A stretch of 9,342 nucleotides of DNA. Source: Bacteroidota bacterium. GTDB taxonomy: Bacteria > Bacteroidota > Bacteroidia > Chitinophagales > Chitinophagaceae. The DNA lies in contig JAEVZP010000031.1 in the NCBI GenBank assembly GCA_023392185.1, forward strand, positions 1 to 9,342, read 5' to 3'. Position numbers and translations under genes: made by a program. This document shows positions 1-7,934 of this stretch, piece by piece. The notes beneath the pieces were generated by a model. It was not told where the DNA came from and made no database searches. It saw only the letters and a program-made list of their open reading frames with translations. How positions within the stretch are numbered: the stretch's first letter is position 1; the number at the start of each line of letters is the position of its first letter.

Positions 1-1
1 C

Positions 2-3000
2 CTGCGCCGCTTTTTCTCCAAGGAAGGCGAAGGCTACCGCATCAACCGCGAGGTGCGCGAAACCATTCTGTTTGCCACCCACAATTTTATTAAAGACCCG
101 CCCTTTTCGCGCATAGACCTGGTGAGTTGCCGCAACGTGCCCATCTACCTGACGGCACCAGTGCAGAAGCGGGTGTTAGAAACGTTTCACTTTGCCCTGC
201 GGCCGGGCGGATTTTTATTTCTGGGCAGCGCCGAAAGCGCCGACAGCACGCCCGACTGCTACACTGACTACGACCGCGAGCAACACATCTATCAAATGCG
301 GGGATTGAAGGGCCGCTCTTACCCCGTACCGGAATCGGTGCCGTCTTTTGCGACGGTGCCCGGCCCCGTAGCGCCGCCGGTAGACCCCAAGCCGAGTCCG
401 GCGCGGGAAGCGCGGGTGACTTACGGGGCGCTGCATCAGCAGATGCTGGAAGCTTTTGCGCCGCCTTCGCTGGTGGTGAACGGCGCGTATGAAATCGTGC
501 ACCTGACCAAAGGCGCGGCGCGCTACCTGCAAATGGAAGGCGGCGAACTAACGCACAATTTGTTTGCCCTGATTCTTCCGGAATTGCGGCTGGAGCTGCG
601 CTCGGCGGTGTATCAGGCGGTCGAACAAAAAGCGCCGGTGACGCTGCGCAACATCCGGCTGACGGAAAACGGACATCCCGAACTGCTGAACCTCCACGTA
701 CGGCCCGTGCTGGAAGAAGACACTGCTTCAAAAGGCTTTGTGCTCTTGGTGTTTGAAACGGCCGAACCCGCCGGAGCAACAGACGCCGCCGAAAACCGCC
801 TGCCGGAAACCGGCCGGCCGGCGGCCCAGCACTTAGAAGGTGAGCTGCTGCGGCTGGAAGCCCGCCTGCACGACTCCGACGAGCAACACCGCCTGCAGGC
901 CGAGGAACTGAAAGCTACCAACGAAGAGTTGCAGGCCATGAACGAAGAATTGCGCTCGGCAGCCGAAGAGCTGGAAACCAGTAAGGAAGAACTGCAAAGC
1001 ATTAACGAAGAGCTGCGCACCGTCAATCAGGAGCTGAAGGTAAAAGTGGAAGAAACCAGCCTTATCAGCAACAACCTCCAAAACCTGATTAACTCTACTC
1101 ACATCGGCACCATCTTCCTGGACCGGTCGCTTCGGGTGGCACTCTTCACCCCGGCGGCGCGCGATATCTTCAACCTCATTCCTTCCGACAAAGGCCGCCC
1201 CCTTACTGACATCACCAACAACCTGACCGGCATTGACCTGATTGGAGACGCGGAAACGGTTTTACAAAAGCTGACCCTGGTGGAGCGTGAAGTCGCAGCG
1301 CAGACCGGAAAAGCCTACCTGATGCGCATTTCGCCCTACCGTACCGAAGAAGACCGGATTGCCGGTGTGGTAATTACTTTTTTCGACATCACCGAGCGTA
1401 AAGAAGCCGAGCAAAAGCTGCGGGAATCGGAAGAGAAATACCGGAACCAACTGGAAGCCGAAGTGGCGCAGCGTACCGCCGAACTGGCGCAAAGCAAAGA
1501 CCTCTTGCAGGCCACCATGGATAGCTCAGTGGATATGATTCAGGTGTTTGAAGCGGTGCGCAACGAAACTGGCGACATCGTGGATTTTACCTGGATTCTG
1601 AATAATCACGCCGCCGAAAATGCGTATGGCGATGTGGTGGGGCAGCGCCTGCTGGCCTTAAACCCCGGCGTGGTGGCGGCAGGCATCTTTGAAATCTTTA
1701 AAACCGTCACGGAAACCGGCGTGCCGGACCAAAGCGAGCATCATTATGTATACGAGCAGTTTGACGGCTGGTACCTGCAATCTACCGTAAAGCTGGGCGA
1801 CGGCGTAGCCACCACTACTCTGGACATTACCAGCCGCAAAAAGGCGGTACTGGAGCTGGCGCAAAGCGAAAAGCTCCTCCAGGACATTATGGACGCACCG
1901 CGCATCGGCATTGCCGTATTCCGGGCGGTGCGCGACGCGCAAGGCGAAGTAGCGGATTTTGTGCATGAATACATCAACCGCGCCAGCGTGGAAATGCTGG
2001 GTGAGGATTTTACCGGAAAGCTTTTAAGCGATCACGGTGAAAGCGGCAAGGCGCAATTGCAGCGGTTCAGGGACGTGCTGGAAACGAAAGAGGGCAACAG
2101 TTATGTCTGGGAAATTGAATTCCGGGGGAAGAGGGTGTGGTTTGCGGTATCCAATGCCTATCTGGACGAAGACCGGCTGGTGCATACCTGGGAAGATGTA
2201 ACCGAGCGCAGAAACAGCGAAGAGGAACTCCTGCGGGTTAAAGAAGAACTGGCGCAAAAAGCAACAGACAAGTACCAGAGCCTGTTCAATTCGGTGGATG
2301 AAGGGTTTGCCCTTATTGAACTAATACAGGATGAAGCGGGAAAACTGGTAGATTTCAGCTATCTGGAAACCAACCCCGCTTTTGCCCGCCATGTAGGGAC
2401 GGATTTTAAGGGCCGCCGGCGCTCGGAACTTTCTCTGGACAAAAAGGGTTTTGTGCTGGAGCATTACAGGCATCTGGCCCAAACCGGTGAACCGGTACAT
2501 TTTGAATACGCGGTTCGCCATTTGGAGCTAGGCGAGCAGTGGTTTCAGGTTACCGCTTCGCGTATCGGCGGAGAAGGCACCCCCTTGCTGGGCGTTGTTT
2601 TCCGGAATATCACCGAGCGTAAACAGCGCGAACAGCAGCAACAATTTTTATTGAAGTTCTCCGACGATTTACGAACACTTACAGACGAGAAGGCGATTGA
2701 AGAAACCGGCCTGCGGATGCTCGCGGAATTTTTGCGGCTGGATAGGGCCTATATTTTCGTGCTCTATCCCTCGGAAGACCGGGCTGTGGTAAGCGCGGAA
2801 CAACGGGCCGGGCACCTTGCGTCTCTTCTGGGTGAAGTTCGGATGTCTGATTTTCCGGAAACCGTCCGGCAGATTGAAGGCCAAACGATTGTCTTCAACG
2901 ACATTGACAGCAACGAAGGTCTTTCGAACTTAAACCGGGCCTCCCTTGCTGCGGTGAACCTGCAGGCGTTCGTTTGTGCCAGTGTTCGCAAAGGCGAAGG

Positions 3001-4954
3001 AAAAGTCGTCTGGTCGCTGGCTGCGGCCTCTGCAACGCCGCGAACGTGGACAAAAGATGAAGTTGAGCTTATTGAAATCGCGGCGGAACGGCTGTGGACA
3101 GCGGTGGAACGCGCCAAAGCCGAAGCTGCCCTGCGCGAAAGCGAGGCGCGTTTGCGAATTACTACCGACAGCGCAGTGGATTATGCCATTATCAGCATGA
3201 ACACCGAAGGCGTTATAGAAAGCTGGAGCCAGGGCGCAGAAAAAACCTTTGGCTGGACGGAAACCGAGGCCTTGGGCCAGAGCGCGAATCTGATCTTTAC
3301 ACCGGAAGACCAGGCCGCCGGCGCGCCGGAAGGAGAACGGCAAATGGCTACCCGCGAAGGTTTCGCACCCGATGAGCGCTGGCATATCCGCAAAGACGGC
3401 AGCCGCTTTTTCATGAGCGGGGTGATGCGCCCTATCTGCGACAGCGCCCTGCGGGGCTTTGTGAAAGTAGCCCGCGACCTGACGGAAGAACGACAGGCCG
3501 AAGCACAACTGCGCCTCAACGAAGAGCGCTACCGCATTGCACTGCAAAGCGCCGAAATGGCCGCCTGGGACTGGGATGTGGTTGCGGATACCATAAGCTG
3601 GAACGACCAACACTTTCTGCTGCTGGGCCTCCAACCCGAAGACCGCCTGCTGGACAGCGCCTTTTTTGCGCAGTTTGTGCATCCGGAAGACAAAGCCGTT
3701 GTTGCCAGAGAACTCCGGCAGGCTGTTGAAGAAACCGGCCTTTACCGCGTAGAATCTTTCCGGATAGTTCGCGCCGACACAGGCGAGGTGCGGTGGATGA
3801 GCGGCTATGGCCGGGCCGTATCGTGGCAGGACGGACGCGCCGCCCGCATGGTAGGTGTGATGTATGACGTAACCGCCCGCGTAACGGCTACCGAAGCGCT
3901 GCGCGACCGGCAGCTCAAGCTGGAGATTGCCCAGCACGCCGCCCGCATCGGTATCTGGGGCTACGACCTGGTGAAAGAAGAAGGCATTGCCACCCCGGAG
4001 TGGAACGATCTGACCGGCTATCCGGCTCCCGGTGAAACATTTGAGTTGGAAACCTTTCTCTCCCTGGTGCACCCCGAAGACCGCAACCAACTGGTAGCAG
4101 CCCATGAACGCGCCGCCGCCCAACGCGACGGCGCAGCGCTGGAGCTGGAATTCCGGCTCCAACACCCCACGCGCGGTCTGCTGTGGCTGCTGAAACGGGG
4201 GCGTTACATTCCCGCCTACGACGGTGCCAACCCAACCCTGATGGGCAGCCTCATAGACATCACCGAGCGCAAACTTTTTGAACAGCAAAAAGACCAGTTT
4301 ATCGGCGTGGCGTCCCACGAGTTGCGCACCCCGGTGACCAGTATCAAGGCCTACGCCGAAATCCTGAAAGAGCTTTTTGCCGAAAAAGGCGACGCCGCCA
4401 GCGCCGCCCTGATGCAAAAGCTGGACACCCAGACCGACCGCCTCACCGAGCTGATTTATTCCCTGCTGGACACCACCCGCATTGTGGAAAACAAGCTGCA
4501 ACTGCAAAAAACGCACTTCCCGATAGACGGTTTAATCCGGGAAGCTGCCGAAAACCTGCAACCCATTGCCGGCACGCGGCGCATAGACTTTCAGCTGGCA
4601 GCCGACATTGCTGTGGAGGCGGACCGCGACCGCATCCGGCAGGTTTTGATCAATCTCATTGGCAACGCGCTGAAATATTCGCCCAATGCCGACCACATTG
4701 TTATCACTTCCACGGCCGATGAAACACAGGTTCAGGTGTGTGTGCAGGATTTCGGTATTGGCATTGAAACCGGTTTGCTGAACCGCGTTTTTGAACGGTT
4801 CTTCCGCAGCAAAGAAGCCACCGCTTTCTCCGGTCTCGGCCTGGGGCTCTACATCAGTTCCGGCATTATCCGGCAGCACGGCGGCGATATGACCGTAGAA
4901 AGCCAGCCGGGGAAAGGCGCGACCTTTTGCTTTACGCTGCCGTTGTCACTTTAA
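2..4954 (+). CDS. CheR-type methyltransferase / multi-PAS / GAF sensor histidine kinase (5' partial)
   Basis: A large multidomain signalling protein, probably a phosphorelay sensor. The frame is open to the left edge and codons 2-52 continue CheR homology, so the true start is upstream; the GTG at 53 serves only for numbering. Residues 1-83 are the end of a CheR methyltransferase domain (SCRNVPIYL, LRPGGFLFLGSAES). A PAS-like domain (about 128-235) and a heptad-rich coiled coil (about 260-335) follow. Then come PAS domains near 340-450, 485-595, 608-720 and 740-855, GAF near 870-1020, and PAS near 1035-1145, 1160-1280 and 1290-1405. The kinase core is complete: HELRT with phospho-acceptor His1422, N box Asn1534/Asn1538, G1 DFGIG at 1566, F box FERFF, and G2 GLGLGL at 1594. 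No C-terminal receiver domain and no transmembrane segment is visible. In this family a CheB methylesterase domain commonly precedes CheR; that would lie outside the window. The signal sensed cannot be inferred. Confidence 0.93.
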   Translation: MRRFFSKEGEGYRINREVRETILFATHNFIKDPPFSRIDLVSCRNVPIYLTAPVQKRVLETFHFALRPGGFLFLGSAESADSTPDCYTDYDREQHIYQMRGLKGRSYPVPESVPSFATVPGPVAPPVDPKPSPAREARVTYGALHQQMLEAFAPPSLVVNGAYEIVHLTKGAARYLQMEGGELTHNLFALILPELRLELRSAVYQAVEQKAPVTLRNIRLTENGHPELLNLHVRPVLEEDTASKGFVLLVFETAEPAGATDAAENRLPETGRPAAQHLEGELLRLEARLHDSDEQHRLQAEELKATNEELQAMNEELRSAAEELETSKEELQSINEELRTVNQELKVKVEETSLISNNLQNLINSTHIGTIFLDRSLRVALFTPAARDIFNLIPSDKGRPLTDITNNLTGIDLIGDAETVLQKLTLVEREVAAQTGKAYLMRISPYRTEEDRIAGVVITFFDITERKEAEQKLRESEEKYRNQLEAEVAQRTAELAQSKDLLQATMDSSVDMIQVFEAVRNETGDIVDFTWILNNHAAENAYGDVVGQRLLALNPGVVAAGIFEIFKTVTETGVPDQSEHHYVYEQFDGWYLQSTVKLGDGVATTTLDITSRKKAVLELAQSEKLLQDIMDAPRIGIAVFRAVRDAQGEVADFVHEYINRASVEMLGEDFTGKLLSDHGESGKAQLQRFRDVLETKEGNSYVWEIEFRGKRVWFAVSNAYLDEDRLVHTWEDVTERRNSEEELLRVKEELAQKATDKYQSLFNSVDEGFALIELIQDEAGKLVDFSYLETNPAFARHVGTDFKGRRRSELSLDKKGFVLEHYRHLAQTGEPVHFEYAVRHLELGEQWFQVTASRIGGEGTPLLGVVFRNITERKQREQQQQFLLKFSDDLRTLTDEKAIEETGLRMLAEFLRLDRAYIFVLYPSEDRAVVSAEQRAGHLASLLGEVRMSDFPETVRQIEGQTIVFNDIDSNEGLSNLNRASLAAVNLQAFVCASVRKGEGKVVWSLAAASATPRTWTKDEVELIEIAAERLWTAVERAKAEAALRESEARLRITTDSAVDYAIISMNTEGVIESWSQGAEKTFGWTETEALGQSANLIFTPEDQAAGAPEGERQMATREGFAPDERWHIRKDGSRFFMSGVMRPICDSALRGFVKVARDLTEERQAEAQLRLNEERYRIALQSAEMAAWDWDVVADTISWNDQHFLLLGLQPEDRLLDSAFFAQFVHPEDKAVVARELRQAVEETGLYRVESFRIVRADTGEVRWMSGYGRAVSWQDGRAARMVGVMYDVTARVTATEALRDRQLKLEIAQHAARIGIWGYDLVKEEGIATPEWNDLTGYPAPGETFELETFLSLVHPEDRNQLVAAHERAAAQRDGAALELEFRLQHPTRGLLWLLKRGRYIPAYDGANPTLMGSLIDITERKLFEQQKDQFIGVASHELRTPVTSIKAYAEILKELFAEKGDAASAALMQKLDTQTDRLTELIYSLLDTTRIVENKLQLQKTHFPIDGLIREAAENLQPIAGTRRIDFQLAADIAVEADRDRIRQVLINLIGNALKYSPNADHIVITSTADETQVQVCVQDFGIGIETGLLNRVFERFFRSKEATAFSGLGLGLYISSGIIRQHGGDMTVESQPGKGATFCFTLPLSL

Positions 4955-4976
4955 CACCCGGCCGCTTTCCAAAAGA

Positions 4977-5031
4977 ACGGGCGGAAAGAAATTTATAAAT
5001 TTCCGGAAATCCTTTTCCGGAAACGGCCCGT
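4977..5031. repeat. Inverted repeat enclosing two TTTCCGGAAA palindromes
   Basis: Starting 22 bp after the kinase stop codon, ACGGGC (4977-4982) and GCCCGT (5026-5031) form a complementary pair. They enclose two copies of TTTCCGGAAA at 5000-5009 and 5014-5023. An AT-rich palindrome, AAATTTATAAATTT, runs into the first copy. The RNA could fold here and might mark the 3' end of the kinase transcript. There is no U-tract, so I do not call it a terminator. Confidence 0.5.
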
Positions 5032-5088
5032 CTGCTGCGTCTTCGTGAGCCTCTTTTGTCTCTCCATAGCTATCGGGACCGCACGCGC

Positions 5089-5133
5089 ATAAATCCACCC
5101 GTCAGGTTTCAAAAACCTGACGGGTGGATTTAT
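5089..5133. terminator. Perfect 21-bp-stem hairpin, copy 1 of a dispersed repeat; possible terminator
   Basis: The arms 5089-5109 and 5113-5133 are exact reverse complements around a 3-nt loop (CAA). The central 29 nt (5097-5125) recur exactly at 7935-7963, after mscS. The position, about 135 bp after the kinase and before the tRNA promoter, suits a terminator or transcription barrier. No run of T follows, so intrinsic termination is an inference. A TTTCCGGAAA palindrome (5133-5142) abuts the right arm. Confidence 0.6.
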
Positions 5134-5142
5134 TTCCGGAAA

Positions 5143-5321
5143 AGATCTCGTTCGGCCCGGACTTACAAGGTTTTAACGATTTTTCCGGCTGATTAAAAAA
5201 AATGGTGGCCTGAGGACCGACCTCGCCCTTGCCTGCTGCATCTACCTGAACACCAGGCATCCAACTAAAAACCATCCTCACCCTAAAGCTGTGTTGCAGA
5301 GATAAAATTTCCGGAATTTTT
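5143..5321. other. Non-coding stretch, nothing recognised
   Basis: Between the hairpin and the tRNA promoter I find no credible gene. The only long open frame here, on the minus strand, runs into the tRNA and through the hairpin, so it is not coding. One TTCCGGAA palindrome lies at 5309-5316, just before a run of T. A small RNA cannot be excluded, but there is no positive sign of one. Confidence 0.5.
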
Positions 5322-5354
5322 TTTGGAATTATCAAAGTGCTGGTTCTATATTTG
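5322..5354 (+). promoter_or_regulatory. Bacteroidota-type promoter for tRNA-Val
   Basis: TTTG at 5322-5325 and TATATTTG at 5347-5354 match the known Bacteroidota -33 (TTTG) and -7 (TAnnTTTG) elements, with 21 bp between them. Transcription would start near 5361, a few bases before the mature tRNA at 5370. The match to the -7 consensus is perfect. Confidence 0.75.
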
Positions 5355-5369
5355 CACTCCCAACGAAAC

Positions 5370-5444
5370 GGAAGCATAGCTCAGCTGGTTCAGAGCATCT
5401 GTTTTACACACAGAGGGTCCGCGGTTCGAATCCGTGTGCTTCCA
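5370..5444 (+). tRNA. tRNA-Val (anticodon UAC)
   Basis: A complete cloverleaf of 75 nt, decoding valine GUA and, by wobble, other GUN codons. The acceptor stem GGAAGCA (5370-5376) pairs with TGCTTCC (5437-5443), with discriminator A5444. The D stem GCTC (5379-5382) pairs with GAGC (5393-5396). The anticodon stem TCTGT (5398-5402) pairs with ACAGA (5410-5414) around loop TTTACAC, which places anticodon TAC at 5405-5407. The T arm CGCGG/CCGTG carries loop TTCGAAT and one G-U pair. CCA is not encoded (CTC follows the discriminator), so it must be added after transcription. It stands alone, with its own promoter and terminator, between the kinase and dapD. Confidence 0.97.
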
Positions 5445-5449
5445 CTCTC

Positions 5450-5478
5450 AAAAGCCTCGTCACAAGACGAGGCTTTTT
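5450..5478 (+). terminator. Intrinsic terminator of tRNA-Val
   Basis: The stem AAAGCCTCGT (5451-5460) pairs perfectly with ACGAGGCTTT (5467-5476) around loop CACAAG. The right arm runs into a T tract (TTTTT, 5474-5478). It lies 6 nt after the tRNA and separates it from dapD. Confidence 0.88.
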
Positions 5479-5528
5479 CTATTTCAGGGTTTTTTCTGTG
5501 TCGGGCCGCCGCCATCCCGATCTTCGTT

Positions 5529-5558
5529 TTTGTCCCCAACAGCCCTTACCTATTTTCG
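5529..5558 (+). promoter_or_regulatory. Candidate dapD promoter
   Basis: TTTG (5529-5532) and TATTTTCG (5551-5558) resemble the Bacteroidota -33/-7 pair, with one mismatch in the -7 box and an 18-bp spacer. The sequence after the -7 box (GCACCCACT) resembles that after the tRNA promoter (CACTCCCAAC). The start would fall only a few bases before the dapD ATG, giving a near-leaderless mRNA. The call is tentative because of the short spacer. Confidence 0.4.
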
Positions 5559-5566
5559 CACCCACT

Positions 5567-6373
5567 ATGCAACACCTCATCGAAGTCGCCTTTGCAGACC
5601 GCAGTCTCCTCCAAAATCCCGAATACGCCGACGCGGTGCGCGCCGTGATTGAAGAAGTGGACAAAGGCCGCCTGCGCGTGGCCGAGCCGGTTGGAACAGA
5701 CTGGCAGGTGAATGAATGGGTGAAGCAGGCCATTCTCTTGTATTTCGCTGTGCAGCAAATGCAAACCTGGGAGCTGCCGCCCTTTGAGTTCTATGATAAA
5801 ATGTTGCTCAAGACCGGCTACGCCGAATTGGGCGTCCGTGCGGTGCCTCACGCCGTAGCCCGTTATGGTGCTTACATCGCCAAAGGCTGCGTCCTGATGC
5901 CGTCTTACGTGAATCTTGGCGCCTATGTGGATGAAAATACCATGGTGGACACCTGGGCCACGGTGGGTTCCTGTGCGCAAATCGGCAAGGGCGTGCACCT
6001 TTCCGGCGGCGTGGGCATCGGGGGTGTTTTAGAGCCTTTGCAGGCCGCACCGGTGATTGTGGAAGACGGCGCGTTCATCGGCTCGCGCTGCATTGTGGTG
6101 GAAGGCGTACGGGTGGAAAAAGAAGCGGTGCTCGGGGCCAATGTGGTGCTCACCAAATCCACCAAAATCATCGACGTCAGTGGTCCGGAGCCGGTAGAAT
6201 ACAAAGGCCGCATTCCCGCCCGCTCGGTGGTGATTCCCGGAAATTACACCAAGAAATTCCCGGCAGGCGAATACGGCGTGGGTTGCGCGCTGATCATCGG
6301 GCAGCGCAAGGAAAGCACCGACCTGAAAACTTCGCTCAACGATGCGCTGCGTGATTTTAATGTAGCGGTATAG
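5567..6373 (+). CDS. dapD: 2,3,4,5-tetrahydropyridine-2,6-dicarboxylate N-succinyltransferase
   Basis: A cytoplasmic enzyme that transfers succinyl from succinyl-CoA to tetrahydrodipicolinate in the succinylase branch of diaminopimelate/lysine synthesis. It supplies peptidoglycan and protein precursors, and homologues are trimers. The protein has 268 aa, close to the roughly 274 of E. coli DapD. The N-terminal helical part (1-90) is followed by a left-handed beta-helix of hexapeptide repeats (about 98-200) with near-invariant family blocks: VLMPSYVNLGAYVDE (109-123), TMVDTWATVGSCAQIG (125-140), LSGGVGIGGVLEPLQA (145-160) and VVEGV (177-181). The ATG at 5567 is chosen over the in-frame GTG at 5498. 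The extra 23 residues look unlike any DapD N-terminus, and the GTG lies upstream of the candidate promoter. No Shine-Dalgarno sequence is present. No other lysine gene is in view. A GTTGGAGC repeat array begins at the stop codon. Confidence 0.96.
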   Translation: MQHLIEVAFADRSLLQNPEYADAVRAVIEEVDKGRLRVAEPVGTDWQVNEWVKQAILLYFAVQQMQTWELPPFEFYDKMLLKTGYAELGVRAVPHAVARYGAYIAKGCVLMPSYVNLGAYVDENTMVDTWATVGSCAQIGKGVHLSGGVGIGGVLEPLQAAPVIVEDGAFIGSRCIVVEGVRVEKEAVLGANVVLTKSTKIIDVSGPEPVEYKGRIPARSVVIPGNYTKKFPAGEYGVGCALIIGQRKESTDLKTSLNDALRDFNVAV

Positions 6374-6450
6374 GCGCGGAGCGCCGTTGGAGCCGTTAGC
6401 GTTGGAACTTTGTGTTGGAGCCCTTTGGGCGTTGGCGTTTCACCTTGGAG
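6373..6450 (+). repeat. GTTGGAGC array downstream of dapD (sense orientation)
   Basis: The array begins with a mini-hairpin, GGCGC-GGA-GCGCC (6373-6385), whose first base is the last base of the dapD stop codon. GTTGG words follow at 6386, 6401, 6414 and 6431, and a weaker CTTGGAG at 6444, at irregular 13-17 nt spacing. The spacers are variable and partly self-complementary, for example GCCC-TTT-GGGC (6420-6430). The first 37 nt (6386-6422) match the array after folD (8806-8842, minus strand) at 31 of 37 positions by eye. Confidence 0.75.
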
Positions 6451-6492
6451 TTATACGTTGATGCCCTCGGTTTTAATGGGCAAAGCACCTTA

Positions 6493-6504
6493 TTTTCCGG
6501 AAAA
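6493..6504. repeat. TTTTCCGGAAAA palindrome
   Basis: A perfect 12-bp palindrome in the dapD-mscS core, one of nine TTTCCGGAAA sites in the window. The function is unknown. Confidence 0.8.
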
Positions 6505-6587
6505 CAGGCCTGATTGGATTCATAAAGAACCTCCTTGGTGCTCTTTCGCAGGCAATCGCGCTTGGTTGGGCGAAGTCCTAACGAGCC

Positions 6588-6599
6588 TTTTCCGGAAAA
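6588..6599. repeat. TTTTCCGGAAAA palindrome
   Basis: The second perfect 12-bp copy in the same core, 95 bp after the first. Confidence 0.8.
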
Positions 6600-6658
6600 C
6601 GTCTTTGCATGATTTTGGTTAAGCTGTTGTTGCTTTAATTCTCATAAGTTTAAAAATT

Positions 6659-6724
6659 CAACGCCGAAGGCTCCAACGTTTCCAACGCCCCGCACGTGCG
6701 GGGCTCCAACGCGTAGCTCCCAAC
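6659..6724 (-). repeat. Inverted GTTGGAGC array upstream of mscS
   Basis: Read on the plus strand it carries CTCCAAC at 6671 and 6704, TTCCAAC at 6680 and CTCCCAAC at 6717, and ends 5 bp before the mscS ATG. The spacers are hairpins: GCC-GAA-GGC (6664-6672 region) and the 18-bp perfect palindrome GCCCCGCACGTGCGGGGC (6687-6704). Bases 6659-6677 are the exact reverse complement of 8673-8691 in the queE upstream array (19 nt). The array occupies the place where a 5' untranslated region would be. Confidence 0.75.
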
Positions 6725-6729
6725 TCCAT

Positions 6730-7905
6730 ATGCTTCTCTTTCAATCCTTTAACTGGAACGGCCCGTTTTTGCACAATCGCACCAGCGACTGGATAATCGC
6801 CGGTGTGTGCATTTTACTGGCCGTTTTTCTGGCCAGGCCCCTGGCCTCGCTGATTGCCAATGGCGTTTCCGCCCTTATTTTCAAAATCTCTCACCGGAAA
6901 CATAAAAAACCGTATTCCGAGGTGGCGCGCACGGCCATCGCCAAATTCATTTCGCTGGTTTTATTCTATATCGCCGTGCTGCGGCTGAGCTGGCCGTTCA
7001 ATTTTGTGTTGTATGCCCGCCCTGCCGACGGCAAAAGCAAAGCGATTACCCTCACGCTCCTCGATGTCGCCGACCGTTTTTTCCAGCTTTTTATTATCAT
7101 TCAGCTGGCCATCGTGCTGACGCGAACCGCCAATTACGTGTTTCGCATCCAAATCCAGGAAGCCGCTGAAACCGGCGAAGCCGAAAAGCGCCAGCTGTTT
7201 CCCCTGATGCGCGACATCACCAAAATCCTGCTGTGGACAATCGCCGTTTTCTGGATTCTGGGAAGCGTTTTCAGCGTCAATATTCCGGCCCTTATTGCCG
7301 GTCTTGGCATTGGCGGTGTGGCGATTGCGCTGGCGGCGAAGGAAAGCGTGGAAAACTTTTTTGCTGCTTTTGTGATCCTGACTGAAAAGCCCTTTCAGAC
7401 GGGCGATACCATCCGCGTGGGCGGGCTGGAAGGCAGTGTGGAGCTGATTGGCTTTCGTAGTACCCGCCTGCGCCACACCGACGGCTCTATGTTTATCGTT
7501 CCGAACCGCACGCTGGCGAGCCAAAACCTGGAAAACCTGTCCAAGCGCAACCAAAGCCGTGTGCAATTGAAAGTGACCCTGCGGAACGATCGTTCCGCCC
7601 GGGAACTGGGGCAATTTATCAGCACGCTGGAACAAAAACTCAGTAAGGTTTCCGGCATTCAGGCACCTGTTTCGGTCACGCTCGACACTTTTGCACAAGA
7701 CTCGGTGGATTTGCTTATCAGCTATAATCTGCCCCTGCCTTCCAAGGGCGCTACCGCCGAGGCGGCCATCAAGCAGGAAGCTGCCCTCAACGTCTATGCG
7801 CTGATATCCAAATACGCTACCGTAGAAGCCGCCCAGGAGCCGGAAGGCGCAGAAGCCGGCAAGAAGCTCACGATGCCACCTGCCGATTCTGATACGGTGA
7901 CGTAG
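6730..7905 (+). CDS. MscS-family small-conductance mechanosensitive channel
   Basis: An inner-membrane channel that opens under membrane tension and releases solutes during hypo-osmotic shock. The protein has 391 aa, longer than E. coli MscS (286) because of extra N-terminal membrane segments. Hydrophobic stretches lie near residues 20-42, 68-95, 112-138 and 163-182. The pore-lining helix and first cytoplasmic beta domain follow with family hallmarks: a Gly/Ala-rich helix GLGIGGVAIALAAKES (191-206), TEKPFQTGDTI (218-228) and GFRSTRLRHTDGSMFIVPN (241-259). The C-terminal MscS_C-like domain runs to about 365 and a charged tail follows. The ATG at 6730 precedes the first segment naturally, and no Shine-Dalgarno sequence is present. 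The upstream DNA is the inverted repeat array. A TTTTCCGGAAAA site and a hairpin follow the stop, and the next gene converges. The family call is firm. Which paralogue, and whether it gates by tension alone, is not decidable. Confidence 0.94.
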   Translation: MLLFQSFNWNGPFLHNRTSDWIIAGVCILLAVFLARPLASLIANGVSALIFKISHRKHKKPYSEVARTAIAKFISLVLFYIAVLRLSWPFNFVLYARPADGKSKAITLTLLDVADRFFQLFIIIQLAIVLTRTANYVFRIQIQEAAETGEAEKRQLFPLMRDITKILLWTIAVFWILGSVFSVNIPALIAGLGIGGVAIALAAKESVENFFAAFVILTEKPFQTGDTIRVGGLEGSVELIGFRSTRLRHTDGSMFIVPNRTLASQNLENLSKRNQSRVQLKVTLRNDRSARELGQFISTLEQKLSKVSGIQAPVSVTLDTFAQDSVDLLISYNLPLPSKGATAEAAIKQEAALNVYALISKYATVEAAQEPEGAEAGKKLTMPPADSDTVT

Positions 7906-7910
7906 GGGTG

Positions 7911-7922
7911 TTTTCCGGAAAA
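7911..7922. repeat. TTTTCCGGAAAA palindrome after mscS
   Basis: A perfect 12-bp palindrome starting 6 bp after the mscS stop codon and 12 bp before the shared hairpin. The same pairing of palindrome and hairpin occurs at 5089-5142. Confidence 0.8.
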
Positions 7923-7934
7923 ATGCCAGAAAAC

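Larger units (their letters stand above)
6451..6658. other. AT-richer core between two opposed repeat arrays
   Basis: About 200 bp without a credible gene. An open frame of 70 codons (6410-6622) starts inside the left array, has low-complexity tryptophan/proline-rich composition and no recognisable domain, so I leave it out. The core holds two exact TTTTCCGGAAAA palindromes 95 bp apart (6493-6504 and 6588-6599). Its last 40 bp are AT-rich and could hold the mscS promoter: TAAGTTTA at 6645-6652 is a weak -7 candidate, but no well-spaced -33 box is present. Confidence 0.5.

Noticed and set aside
2930..4516. A 528-codon open frame on the minus strand, antisense to the kinase
   Set aside because: The plus strand carries a continuous, clearly conserved PAS/kinase sequence. 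The antisense frame has no recognisable domain and is a by-product of codon bias.
5102..5377. A 91-codon minus-strand frame after the kinase
   Set aside because: It overlaps the tRNA, its promoter and the repeated hairpin, and has no family resemblance.
5498..5566. An N-terminal extension of DapD from the GTG at 5498
   Set aside because: The 23 extra residues do not resemble DapD, and the GTG lies upstream of the candidate promoter and just after the tRNA terminator.
6410..6622. A 70-codon plus-strand frame in the dapD-mscS interval
   Set aside because: It starts inside the repeat array, contains the TTTTCCGGAAAA sites and has no recognisable features. A small novel protein is possible but unsupported.
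6373..6724. A CRISPR array as the explanation of the GTTGGAGC repeats
   Set aside because: The repeats are only 6-8 nt, spacing is irregular (about 13-20 nt), the spacers are self-complementary, orientation inverts across the core, and there are no cas genes.
6373..6729. An insertion sequence or transposon
   Set aside because: No transposase frame and no evident target duplication. A non-autonomous element remains possible and is treated in the findings.
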